Part shown: positions 27,090 to 35,162 of the stretch, piece by piece
How positions within the stretch are numbered: the stretch's first letter is position 1
Layout of the letters: every line of letters begins with the position of its first letter
NCBI RefSeq assembly: GCF_002960425.1
Contig: NZ_POIZ01000087.1
Span: forward strand, 145,022-209,021
DNA from: Streptococcus suis
GTDB taxonomy: Bacteria > Bacillota > Bacilli > Lactobacillales > Streptococcaceae
DNA length: 64,000 nucleotides
Reading direction: 5' to 3'
The notes under the pieces: generated by a model
The model's input: only the letters and a program-made list of their open reading frames with translations
The model's database searches: none
Told to the model about the DNA's origin: nothing
Made by a program: the position numbers and the translations under genes

Positions 27090-27771
27090 TTTTCAACCTC
27101 TTTTTGACTTTCAAATAAATTAATAGGAGTAAAATCAAATTCCACAATAATAGTATGATATGACTAGCAGATATTGCTGATATTTTGAAGCTTTCAGAAA
27201 TAGTTTCATAATAAATGTATGGTAATGCTCCAGGAAATACACGTTCAATATAGGGGATAACTAATATTGGAAATAGCAACAAAGTAGCTAACGCTGTCAT
27301 CGAACTCTTAAAAAATAAAGTTAAATAATATGCAATGAAGAAACACAAAACGCTACTAAATAGATAAGAGATAAACTGTATTACGCTAACTTCTTTAATA
27401 GTTCCTTTAAATGTGAAGAAACTTACGATAACTAAAAATGATAGAATGGCTTGTAATGCACAGTCTATCAACTCAACAATAATGATTTTTTGTGTACTAC
27501 TATTTTTGTTTCCAGTTAATAAATAGACTATTTTAGATTCTGGATTCTCGACTTCCATAGAGCCATTTATCAGGCCACCTATCATAAATAAATAAGATGC
27601 AATTACCAAAATTTGATTAATTGATAAAACAATATAATTATCATTGATTTCAAATGTTATCAAACTAAGAATACAGGTAAATAGAATAAGCAGTAACTGA
27701 CTTAAAATTTGTATTTTTACCGCATTCAAACTGTATTTTTTATAAATAAGAGCATATACTGTTTCATCCAT
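27082..27771 (-). CDS. ABC-2 type permease, second subunit
   Basis: 229 residues with about six hydrophobic helices and a short charged C-terminus (LKVKKRLKNE). It has no sequence motif of its own but sits between another ABC-2 permease and the exporter, overlapping both by 8 bp. The arrangement of one ATPase and two unlike permeases matches LanF-LanE-LanG-type self-immunity transporters, which expel a peptide antibiotic from the membrane. Role inferred from context. Confidence 0.7.
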   Translation of the reverse strand: MDETVYALIYKKYSLNAVKIQILSQLLLILFTCILSLITFEINDNYIVLSINQILVIASYLFMIGGLINGSMEVENPESKIVYLLTGNKNSSTQKIIIVELIDCALQAILSFLVIVSFFTFKGTIKEVSVIQFISYLFSSVLCFFIAYYLTLFFKSSMTALATLLLFPILVIPYIERVFPGALPYIYYETISESFKISAISASHIILLLWNLILLLLIYLKVKKRLKNE

Positions 27772-28564
27772 ATTTCTTGTCCTTCTGATTTTTATACCAA
27801 GCTTTAATATACATCAAAATAGTTACTATTGATGCTTGAGATAATAATAATAACAAACCATACATTTCTGAAGGATTGTTATTTTCTACTCTTCCAAATG
27901 CAAATGACTTTGCACCTATTAGGGGTAATAAATTTTCAAGTGTCGGAGAAACTACTCTCAATACGCCTGATAAAGTTATAACAAGAAGACTTACAATAAC
28001 AATAACTGATGGAATAGGCTTTCTTGTTATTTTTACTAAAAACATTGAAAGCAATGTCAATGTTATGGCAAAGATAATGATTCTTAACGTTACTTCTAAA
28101 ATAAGACTTAGATTGAGATAATCTTGTAATGTTTCATCTAACATCACATAGAGCATCGCACTATTTATTAGAGATAGAACAACCGTCAACGTACTGGCTA
28201 CAATCATTCCAGAACAAATCTGACCTGTTAAAACCGTCTGCCATTTTGGTGTCAATAATTTAGTTAATGATTCCTGGCCAAATTTGTACTCCGTAGATAG
28301 AATCAGTGCAAATAAGATTGGAAAAAATAGAATACTAGATTGATAGGGGGAAGATAATATCGCATCTCTTACTGTTTGAAACTCTGTTAATTGACTGGTT
28401 GTATCTTCAAGCATAAGAATCTCTGTATCACCATTCGCTATCGCATTGATTACTTGAATATTTTGAAAGGTAAAGAATACACTGATTCCAATCACAATTG
28501 CTACCCCCATCCAAAAGAGCGGCAATGATAATATTTTGTATAGTTCACTACGAGTATTTTTCAT
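27764..28564 (-). CDS. ABC-2 type permease, first subunit
   Basis: 266 residues, about six hydrophobic helices, beginning with the typical LYKILSLPLFWMGVAIVIGISVFF helix of bacteriocin-immunity ABC-2 permeases. It lies 6 bp after the ATPase gene and overlaps the next permease by 8 bp. Probably one half of the membrane channel of an immunity or export pump. Confidence 0.72.
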   Translation of the reverse strand: MKNTRSELYKILSLPLFWMGVAIVIGISVFFTFQNIQVINAIANGDTEILMLEDTTSQLTEFQTVRDAILSSPYQSSILFFPILFALILSTEYKFGQESLTKLLTPKWQTVLTGQICSGMIVASTLTVVLSLINSAMLYVMLDETLQDYLNLSLILEVTLRIIIFAITLTLLSMFLVKITRKPIPSVIVIVSLLVITLSGVLRVVSPTLENLLPLIGAKSFAFGRVENNNPSEMYGLLLLLSQASIVTILMYIKAWYKNQKDKKYG

Positions 28565-28570
28565 AAAGCA

Positions 28571-29278
28571 TTACCCCATCTCATTTGTAACAGATTTAAA
28601 ATAGGCTTCCTCAAAAGAGCCATATTCTTCAAGAACATCTTTGCTACTACCATCAATGACTACCTTACCATTAGATAATCCTACAATTTTATCAACCGTA
28701 AGTTCTAACTCATTCATATAATGGCTTGTGATTAAAACAATTTTATCGTCTCTTACAAATTCTCTTAGAAACTCTCTAACCCATCTAATTCCATCTGGAT
28801 CGAGTCCATTAATCGGTTCATCCAAAATAAGTATTTTAGGATTCGCTAAAATAGCCGTAGCCAGCCCCAGTCTTTGTTTCATCCCAAGAGAGTAGTCTTT
28901 TATCTTTTTATTGCCAACATCCTGAAGGCCAACTATTTTTAAACATTCTAAACATCTCTGCTTATCTATACCACTAGTTAAAGCAATCCACCTCAAGTGA
29001 CTATAGGCCGTCCTTGTTGGATTGGGTTGAAAACTATCCAAAAAGGATCCAACATATGTAAAGGGAGTGTCACTCAATTCTTCATATACTTTCCCATCAA
29101 AAGTCGCTCTACCTTCATCTGGAGAAATTAAACCAAGCAGAATTTTTATTAAGGTTGATTTACCAGATCCATTTGGACCAATAAGTGCTGTCACTTCTCC
29201 TTCTTTAGCTGTAAACGAAACTTCTGAAAGAACTGTTTTCCCACCAAAACCTTTGCTAACTTTTTCAATTTGTATCAT
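28571..29278 (-). CDS. ABC transporter ATP-binding protein (immunity type)
   Basis: 235 residues: Walker A GPNGSGKST, signature YSLGMKQRLGLATA, Walker B ILILDEPINGLD and an H-loop histidine (ITSHYMNEL). The GMKQR signature is typical of ABC-2/BcrA-LanF ATPases that drive drug or lantibiotic immunity. It overlaps the end of the B2-like protease gene by 4 bp and precedes the two permease genes. Confidence 0.88.
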   Translation of the reverse strand: MIQIEKVSKGFGGKTVLSEVSFTAKEGEVTALIGPNGSGKSTLIKILLGLISPDEGRATFDGKVYEELSDTPFTYVGSFLDSFQPNPTRTAYSHLRWIALTSGIDKQRCLECLKIVGLQDVGNKKIKDYSLGMKQRLGLATAILANPKILILDEPINGLDPDGIRWVREFLREFVRDDKIVLITSHYMNELELTVDKIVGLSNGKVVIDGSSKDVLEEYGSFEEAYFKSVTNEMG

Positions 29279-29556
29279 TTATCTTTTCCACCTTTTACAA
29301 TTATAATTTTTTGAAATTTAGATAAATCCATCTCTTCACCAATTGGTACCCCATCAATTTCTACCCATGCATGAGCTATAAATGGTGATATCTGAAATCC
29401 CGAAATCCAATCCGGAGTTCGCCTAGCTATTATTCCCCATAGCATAACTGCAACGGATCTTTGTAGACAACTATGTTTACCTGCTAAATCCTGAGCAAAT
29501 TGATTTAACTTACTATATATATTGATTTGGAGTTTTGGACTACTCTCAGAAAACAT
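29275..29556 (-). CDS. Lasso-peptide B2-type leader protease, short
   Basis: 93 residues that closely follow the transglutaminase-like lasso B2 domain (PF13471 type). The motif CLQRSVAVMLWGI has the catalytic Cys30, SPFIAHAWVEIDG has His62, and acidic residues follow in GEEMD. B2 proteases remove the leader of lasso-peptide precursors together with an RRE protein (B1), before cyclisation by an asparagine-synthetase-like enzyme. None of those partners is in the window. The protein lacks the 30-60 residue N-terminal part of many relatives, the ATG at 29556 has only a distant AGGA, and an in-frame stop lies six codons upstream, so 5' truncation is likely. It overlaps the ABC ATPase gene by 4 bp. 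Confidence 0.78.
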   Translation of the reverse strand: MFSESSPKLQINIYSKLNQFAQDLAGKHSCLQRSVAVMLWGIIARRTPDWISGFQISPFIAHAWVEIDGVPIGEEMDLSKFQKIIIVKGGKDK

Positions 29557-29576
29557 GCTATAGAATAATTCCTAAT

Positions 29577-29619
29577 CCCTAATGGTAACTATTAGGGTAG
29601 ATGACAACTCGTCATCTAC
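29577..29619. repeat. Two adjoining perfect hairpins upstream of the B2-like gene
   Basis: CCCTAAT-N7-ATTAGGG (29577-29597) abuts GTAGATGAC-N5-GTCATCTAC (29597-29619). Neither is followed by a T run, so they are more likely operator or RNA leader elements than a terminator. The rest of 29620-29849 contains divergent promoters and no precursor-peptide ORF in any frame. Confidence 0.6.
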
Positions 29620-29849
29620 ATTTCATATTCTACAAAACAACTATCAGAAAAATATCAGAATTTCTGATTTCTATGTAATTTTTTTGATTCTAGATTATCG
29701 CATTGTAATATAATAGCGGTATACGTAACAGACTATATACTAATTTTCATAAGAAGTCTGTATTATTTAGATTATTATCACCCCTATATCATTACCGGGG
29801 TAAATATGGTACAATATGATTAGAATATATTTTCAAAGGAGAGGCAATC

Positions 29850-30521
29850 ATGAAATATAAAGTCCTAGTCATAGATGATGATACCGCTATTCTAAGACTC
29901 ATTCAAAATGTTCTAGAGAATAAAAACTTTGTCGTCGATACGCGAACTGCTATTCCAGAAATTGATATATGTCATTTTATCGGCTATGATTTAATTATTT
30001 TAGACATCATGATGCCCCACAGTGGAATTGAAATCTGTAAGTATATCCGAGAATTTATCCCTGTTCCAATCATATTTCTAACAGCTAAAAATTTAGAAGA
30101 GGATATTGTATATGGCATACAGTCCGGTGCAGATGACTATATCACAAAGCCATTCAGCATACCTGAACTAGTAGCAAGAGTACAGATGCATATCCGTAGA
30201 GAAGTACGCAATAACAATTCTAGTGATATTCTACAGTTTGGACCTCTCGCAATTGATAAAATTAAAGAAGAACTTAGAATTGCGGATATACATATTCCCA
30301 CTACAAAAAGAGAGTTTCAATTAATTTTGTTACTCTCCAGCAATCCAAATAAAACATTTTCAAATAACGAACTCTTTGATTATCTTTACCCTCATGATTC
30401 TGAAACTCAGGGGCGATCAATTACAGAGTATGTATACCAAATCAGGCAAAAATTAAAACCTTATGAAATTAATCCAATTAAAACGATCTGGGGAGGTGGT
30501 TATCAGTGGATAACGCTCTGA
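29850..30521 (+). CDS. OmpR-family response regulator
   Basis: 223 residues: receiver domain (VIDDDTAILRLIQNV; phospho-acceptor Asp near residue 53 in LIILDIMMPHSGIEI; FLTAKN; KPFSIPEL) and a winged-helix domain (TTKREFQLILLL, YVYQIRQKLKP). It is divergent from the B2/ABC operon and probably controls it in response to the cognate or a related peptide, as NisR- or BceR-type regulators do. Strong AAAGGAGAGG Shine-Dalgarno; a TGG-TACAAT extended -10 (29809-29817) precedes it. It overlaps the kinase gene by 16 bp. Confidence 0.88.
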   Translation: MKYKVLVIDDDTAILRLIQNVLENKNFVVDTRTAIPEIDICHFIGYDLIILDIMMPHSGIEICKYIREFIPVPIIFLTAKNLEEDIVYGIQSGADDYITKPFSIPELVARVQMHIRREVRNNNSSDILQFGPLAIDKIKEELRIADIHIPTTKREFQLILLLSSNPNKTFSNNELFDYLYPHDSETQGRSITEYVYQIRQKLKPYEINPIKTIWGGGYQWITL

Positions 30522-31582
30522 CTTTTAACCAACTGATTAAACAGACATATTTTAAGATATTAAAGCAATTCCTTATTAGTCTTTTTCTATTTTACTTGCT
30601 ACCAATGTTGTTTACTGCATTTACTAATATTACTGAAAAAAATGCAGGTGCGTTTACTATCTATTTCAGTACGATTTCTTGGATTTATATTAGTCTAATT
30701 TTGTTTTCTATTATTGCTAAAAATATGAGTAATCTTTTAGAAAAGATAAGGCAAGAGACAAACATTGTTTATAATCAAAGTCTACTGGTTGATACAAATG
30801 AACATGACCTAGCTAAGTTAACCTTAATTGAACTGATTGAAACAAGACAAAAAATTCAGGAAATGCAGTCAACGATAAAAAAAATGATTCAATCTGAAAA
30901 ACAGCAAAAAAAGGAGCTGATGTTTCAAGTCTCAGCTGCAGCGCATGATCTGAAAACACCTTTAACAGTTATTCAAGGAAATGCTCAATTTTTACAGTCT
31001 ATGGATATTACTGGAAATATTGGGCAATGTTTAGGAGATATCGAACTTGCCAGCCAACAACTTAATAGATACTTTAACCAGCTCATCAATTACTCTAAAA
31101 CATTCTATAATGATACTTCCAATTGGGAGAGTTTGTCTTCGGATTACTTACTTGAATTATTTGAACAAGAAATTAGGCTAATTACTGACAAAAAAGCTAA
31201 TATTCAATTTTCAAACAACCTACCAATCCCTATCTATTTAACGCTTAATCTAAACCTATTCCTACGAGCTATCCTAAATATTATCAATAATGCGATTGAC
31301 CATTCCAAAAGTAATTATCCAGTAATAAGAGTAGACTACAAGTTAATAGATAATAAATTTTATATTTCCATATGGAATAGCGATTCTTCATTCTCGGAGA
31401 ATTTACTAGAGAAATATGGGTTACTATTCTATCAAGACAAACAGGCAACAAATTCAGAGCAAGGAAGTCATTTCGGAATTGGATTAGCATTTGTTAAGCG
31501 GGTAGCAAAAATTCATGGAGGACAAGTAAATTTGAGTAATTCCGAGAATGGTGCTCTTGTCACTATTTACATTCCAGTCTAG
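30506..31582 (+). CDS. Sensor histidine kinase
   Basis: 358 residues from a GTG start with GGAGGTGG upstream. Two membrane helices (about 20-40 and 52-72) have only a short loop between them, then a linker coiled coil and the H-box AAHDLKTPLTVIQGNAQFL (phospho-His near 150). The HATPase domain carries the N-box NIINNAIDHS and a G-box GIGLAFVKRV. The very short external loop is typical of intramembrane-sensing kinases paired with peptide-antibiotic ABC transporters. It overlaps the regulator gene, so the pair is one unit. A CCCTGTTA-N6-TAACAGGG hairpin (31620-31641) follows without a T tail. Confidence 0.88.
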   Translation: MDNALTFNQLIKQTYFKILKQFLISLFLFYLLPMLFTAFTNITEKNAGAFTIYFSTISWIYISLILFSIIAKNMSNLLEKIRQETNIVYNQSLLVDTNEHDLAKLTLIELIETRQKIQEMQSTIKKMIQSEKQQKKELMFQVSAAAHDLKTPLTVIQGNAQFLQSMDITGNIGQCLGDIELASQQLNRYFNQLINYSKTFYNDTSNWESLSSDYLLELFEQEIRLITDKKANIQFSNNLPIPIYLTLNLNLFLRAILNIINNAIDHSKSNYPVIRVDYKLIDNKFYISIWNSDSSFSENLLEKYGLLFYQDKQATNSEQGSHFGIGLAFVKRVAKIHGGQVNLSNSENGALVTIYIPV

Positions 31583-31707
31583 ATATCTGTAAGACTTATG
31601 GTTGATGAATCATTGATTTCCCTGTTAACCTTCTAACAGGGATTCCCGCTCTCAATTGGATATGTTTAATTTTCGGTTAATTTTCAATAATTTTATCGAA
31701 AAGGATG

Positions 31708-31797
31708 TTCACAAAGATAGTTTTTTTATGCTATTATGATGGCTTACTAATCAATTCAAATCAGGCAACTCCTCTGCTCACAGAAGGGTTGTTTTTT
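31708..31797 (+). ncRNA. Candidate short RNA between promoter and terminator
   Basis: In the 323-bp gap between the kinase and PadR genes, TTCACA (31708-31713), 18 bp and TGC-TATTAT (31732-31737) form a plausible promoter. It is followed about 30 bp later by a hairpin AACTCCTCTG-CTCA-CAGAAGGGTT with TTTTTT (31767-31797). No ORF fits between them, so a transcript of roughly 50-60 nt is predicted. No known family recognised. Confidence 0.4.
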
Positions 31798-31811
31798 ACT
31801 TGTTTTAAAAA

Positions 31812-31876
31812 TATATAAAAATTTTATATAATTACTTGATTTTAGCAAATAATAGGTATATAATTTATATATAAAT
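31812..31876. promoter_or_regulatory. PadR-gene promoter flanked by two AT palindromes
   Basis: TTGATT (31836-31841), 17 bp, TATAAT (31859-31864). A perfect palindrome TATATAAAA-A-TTTTATATA (31812-31830) lies just upstream and ATTTATATATAAAT (31863-31876) overlaps the -10. These are likely autoregulatory sites of the PadR protein, though AT-rich palindromes can arise by chance. Confidence 0.5.
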
Positions 31877-31905
31877 AATTTACATAAAGATAAAGAGGTG
31901 AGTTT

Positions 31906-32223
31906 ATGTACTACCCCGTATCCTCTATCTTGATAGAATTTCTAGTCTTAGCCATTGTGGAAAAACAGGATTCCTATGGCTACGAAATCAGTCAGACCAT
32001 CAAGATAGTTGCTGACATAAAGGAGTCCACGCTCTACCCTATCTTGAAAAAACTGGAAAAGGCTGGCTACGTTACCACCTATACCCAAGAATTTCAAGGG
32101 AGAAAGCGGAAATACTATACCATCACACCTGCTGGACGTGAACACATCCCCTTCCTGCAGGCTGAATGGAATACCTACAAAGACCATATTGACGGAATTA
32201 TAGAAGGGAGCCTACGAAAATGA
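31906..32223 (+). CDS. PadR-family transcriptional regulator
   Basis: 105 residues; winged-helix of the PadR family with LAIVEKQDSYGYEISQTI, ESTLYPILKKLEKAGYVTTY and the GRKRKYYTITPAG wing. PadR proteins repress transport or envelope genes and often themselves. It overlaps the following DUF1700/DUF4097 gene by 4 bp and so leads a four-gene operon. Confidence 0.92.
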   Translation: MYYPVSSILIEFLVLAIVEKQDSYGYEISQTIKIVADIKESTLYPILKKLEKAGYVTTYTQEFQGRKRKYYTITPAGREHIPFLQAEWNTYKDHIDGIIEGSLRK

Positions 32224-33332
32224 CACGCGCAGATTATCTGAACCAACTAGAACAAGCACTATCTCAACTCCATCCAAGTGCCAGACAGGAAGCTCTGGAT
32301 TACTTCAATGAATATTTCGATGAAAAAGCGGATGACCTGGCAGCTATTAGCGAACTCGGAACAGCTGAAGAAGCTGCAAAGGAAATCATAGCCAACCTGC
32401 CCGAAGATGCCCTCATTGCTAAGGAAGACCAAAGCACTTCACAATCAGCTAAAGCATTTGATTTCGATTTTGACTTTGACTTTCAATTTGACTGGGATGG
32501 TTTTTTCAACAATTTCAGACATTCAGCCTTTCAAGCTAGGGAAAGGATTGAATTGGAGGCAAAGATTGAAGAATTACCTGATTTTTCAAGCTTACAGATT
32601 GTTCTCGAAGACCAAGCTCTTAGTGTGCAAAGCTATGAGGGTGACAAGGTAGTATTGCATAATCCATTTTCTGAAGAGAGGTCCTATCAGGCTTTTGACT
32701 ATCAACTAGTCCAAGATAGTTTGTACCTATCTAGCAAGCCACTCCCAGACCACCTCTACTTTTCCAACCAGCAAACCAGCTCTGCTATTCTCAAAATCCC
32801 TAAAAGACTCCTGCCCCTTACTAATCTCAATCTGAAAACGACAGATAGTAGTTTGACGGTGGCGGCTGTGCAGGCGAGCGAACAGCTCGTCATCAATGCA
32901 GAAGATAGTAGCATCAGCATGACGAAAGTGAGCTGTCCAAGCTCTGCCCTAGGGTTAGAGGACTCTACACTCACTATCTCAGATGGGCGACTGGATGAGT
33001 TGAAATTGGAAGCCAGCGATACTGTTATCACTCTCTCAAGCATGAGCCTTTCAGAAGCAAGGATAAGATTAGAAGATTGTGTCTGGAAGTTGAAGGATTT
33101 TGTCCTTGAAAAGAGCCTAAACTGCCAGGCTGAAGATTCTGTCCTAACCTTTAAACCAAGTACGGACATCAGTTTGGACATCTGGGAGGAAGATTCTAGC
33201 CTCAAACTTCCAAAGGATAAGGCGTTTACCATGATGAAAGAGGATAACACCACTCATCTCAGCTACAAGCAAGAAAATAGCCCTGCTCAGTTGACCATCC
33301 ATTGTCAAGACTGCCAACTTACTGTAGGATAA
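32220..33332 (+). CDS. DUF1700-DUF4097 fusion protein
   Basis: 370 residues. The N-terminal 65 residues (YLNQLEQALSQLHPSARQEALDYFNEYFDEK) form a DUF1700-like helical domain; an acidic/aromatic linker reads FDFDFDFDFQFDWDGFF at about residues 80-96. The C-terminal 260 residues are rich in beta-strand repeats of the DUF4097 type (SSLTVAA, SSISMTK, SVLTFK). There is no obvious membrane helix, unlike the next gene. The function of such PadR-linked modules is unproven; they are usually connected with envelope stress. Confidence 0.75.
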   Translation: MTRADYLNQLEQALSQLHPSARQEALDYFNEYFDEKADDLAAISELGTAEEAAKEIIANLPEDALIAKEDQSTSQSAKAFDFDFDFDFQFDWDGFFNNFRHSAFQARERIELEAKIEELPDFSSLQIVLEDQALSVQSYEGDKVVLHNPFSEERSYQAFDYQLVQDSLYLSSKPLPDHLYFSNQQTSSAILKIPKRLLPLTNLNLKTTDSSLTVAAVQASEQLVINAEDSSISMTKVSCPSSALGLEDSTLTISDGRLDELKLEASDTVITLSSMSLSEARIRLEDCVWKLKDFVLEKSLNCQAEDSVLTFKPSTDISLDIWEEDSSLKLPKDKAFTMMKEDNTTHLSYKQENSPAQLTIHCQDCQLTVG

Positions 33333-33343
33333 AGGAGGTTCCT

Positions 33344-33922
33344 ATGAATCGCAAGGAATATTTGCAGAAACTTGAAAAACATCTCAAACATTTGCCAAAA
33401 GAAGATTTTCAAGATACCGTGGACTATTTTAATGAATTTTTCGATGAGAAAGAAAACGACGAAGAAGCTATTCAAGAATTGGGCAGTCCTAAAGAAGCCG
33501 CAAGTGAAATTCTAGCGACCCTCTACGAAAAAGAGCGGACGGAAGATAAGCCAAATACCCGTAATATGGTCTGGTTGACCATCCTCGCCATCCTTGCCGC
33601 ACCAATAGGCATTCCCCTAGCAATCACCCTAGTTGCCCTCTTCATTACCCTACTCCTGTTCATCCTCAGTGCCTTTCTACTCCTAATATCACTTTGGATT
33701 GTCCTCCTCAGTCTAGCAATCGCCCAACTTCTCCTCGCCTTCGACCTCTTCACGCTCTCGTGGTCCTCCTCCCTCCTCTTCACAGGGCTAGCCCTCGTCT
33801 GTTTGGCACTCACCCTCTTGGGTAGTAAATTCACTCTAGACCTTGGAAGCAAAACCTTCTTGTTTGTTTTACACTGGATACAAAGAACCATTCGCAAAGG
33901 AGATTATCATGAAAGAGCTTAA
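33344..33922 (+). CDS. DUF1700 membrane protein
   Basis: 192 residues from the ATG at 33344 (AAAGGAGG Shine-Dalgarno); an upstream in-frame start at 33302 overlaps the previous gene and is not needed. The N-terminal soluble domain (YLQKLEKHLKHLPKEDFQDTVDYFNEFFDEK) is plainly homologous to the start of the preceding gene, followed by about four membrane helices (from residue 80). It is a member of the PadR-DUF1700-DUF4097 operon. Confidence 0.8.
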   Translation: MNRKEYLQKLEKHLKHLPKEDFQDTVDYFNEFFDEKENDEEAIQELGSPKEAASEILATLYEKERTEDKPNTRNMVWLTILAILAAPIGIPLAITLVALFITLLLFILSAFLLLISLWIVLLSLAIAQLLLAFDLFTLSWSSSLLFTGLALVCLALTLLGSKFTLDLGSKTFLFVLHWIQRTIRKGDYHERA

Positions 33923-34763
33923 ACCATTTACGAAAATCATTCTGAACCTGCTCAGTCTTGGAGCCATTCTCAGCCTCATCGGTTTCCTAGCTGGCGGATG
34001 GACAAATATGAGAACTGTCTCAGAAAACTACTTCCAGCCACAAACAGCCAGTTTTAGTGACATTAGGGAAATAGAAGTTAATGAACGACTGTCCATCATG
34101 CCTTCGCCTGACAACCAATTCCACCTCCACTACTATCGAAATCAGCATAAAGACATCGACCTCCTCAGCCACCAAGTTCAAGATGGAAAGTTAACCATTT
34201 CTAGTGCATTTCAAGGTATCGTTTCTTATGATGGTTTACTCGAACCAATCTTAAATCTTGTCAATGACCAAAATGTCGCCTACCACCAACCTGTCTTAGA
34301 AGTCCCAAAAAATAGCACAATCGAATCACTCGCAGGTAGCCTTCAGGGAGATTTGTATCTGGATAAAGTGACCATTCAAAATCTGGAACTCACAGTAGAA
34401 GATGGTGACATGTTGATTGAAAACAGTCACATCAGCTATACTCATTTATCACACCTAAATGGAGATGTAACAATCAATCATTCCACATTAACAAGTCCGA
34501 AAGACATTTTCAATACTGTTGGCAGTAGCCTAACGATTGAGGATGGGGATTTTAAAGCAGAAAATCTAAAACTAGAAGGAAGACATGACATCAGCAATTA
34601 CAATGGCTCAATCGACATCTCTCTTCATTCACAAACAAAAATGGACCTCTACATAGATGCCAGTCAAAATAATAACAGAATAGAACTGCCAGCATATTCC
34701 AATACCCAAGCCAATAATTACCTCTTCATCTCTACACTGGATGGAGAATTGACTATTCGGTAA
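33909..34763 (+). CDS. DUF4097 beta-repeat membrane-anchored protein
   Basis: 284 residues from the ATG at 33909, preceded by AAAGGAG and overlapping the previous gene by 14 bp. One N-terminal membrane helix (about 8-30) is followed by an extracellular domain of repeated short beta strands (YLDKVTIQNLELTVEDGDMLIENSHI), as in DUF4097 'putative adhesin' proteins. Last gene of the PadR operon. Function unknown. Confidence 0.78.
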   Translation: MKELKPFTKIILNLLSLGAILSLIGFLAGGWTNMRTVSENYFQPQTASFSDIREIEVNERLSIMPSPDNQFHLHYYRNQHKDIDLLSHQVQDGKLTISSAFQGIVSYDGLLEPILNLVNDQNVAYHQPVLEVPKNSTIESLAGSLQGDLYLDKVTIQNLELTVEDGDMLIENSHISYTHLSHLNGDVTINHSTLTSPKDIFNTVGSSLTIEDGDFKAENLKLEGRHDISNYNGSIDISLHSQTKMDLYIDASQNNNRIELPAYSNTQANNYLFISTLDGELTIR

Positions 34764-34767
34764 TTGC

Positions 34768-34797
34768 AAAAAGCCCTCCTCACGGAAGGCTTTTTAA
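34768..34797. terminator. Bidirectional terminator
   Basis: AAAAAGCC...GGCTTTTT hairpin between the convergent DUF4097 and DUF1304 genes. Confidence 0.85.
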
Positions 34798-34798
34798 C

Positions 34799-35158
34799 TT
34801 ATTTAAACAACAAAATAGAAATCAGGGCCAAGATGGCTGGTCCACCTTGTTTTAATAGGATTTTAGGATTGGAAGATATTGCCCCGTACACAGCTGCAGC
34901 AATAACAAACAAGACAAAAATAGTCGTAATCTCAAGGTTGCCTGTGAAAATTCCGTAAAAAAGAAATATTGCTACTAGACCATTATAGACACCCTGATTT
35001 TTAAACAAAGCCGAAACAGATTGACGTGATAATTCTTCTTGATCCATACCAAATGTCTGGCTTGTCTTTTCAGACTGGGTTGCAAAGGTTTCAAGATACA
35101 TGATGTAAAGATGCTCAAGAGCTACGATACTTGCTAAAATAGTTGTAAAAATGGACAT
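34799..35158 (-). CDS. DUF1304 family membrane protein
   Basis: 119 residues from the ATG at 35158, which has GGAG upstream; the longer frame to 35194 overlaps the MarR gene. Four hydrophobic helices with the DUF1304 pattern (IVALEHLYIMYLETFA, NQGVYNGLVAIFLFYG). Function unknown, often next to MarR regulators. It follows the MarR gene by 4 bp and shares its operator. Confidence 0.85.
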   Translation of the reverse strand: MSIFTTILASIVALEHLYIMYLETFATQSEKTSQTFGMDQEELSRQSVSALFKNQGVYNGLVAIFLFYGIFTGNLEITTIFVLFVIAAAVYGAISSNPKILLKQGGPAILALISILLFK

Positions 35159-35162
35159 AGAT

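Noticed and set aside
29620..29849. Hidden lasso precursor peptide gene
   Set aside because: All six frames were scanned by eye; starts such as ATGAAAATTAGT end after five codons, and no ORF with a leader and core peptide is present.
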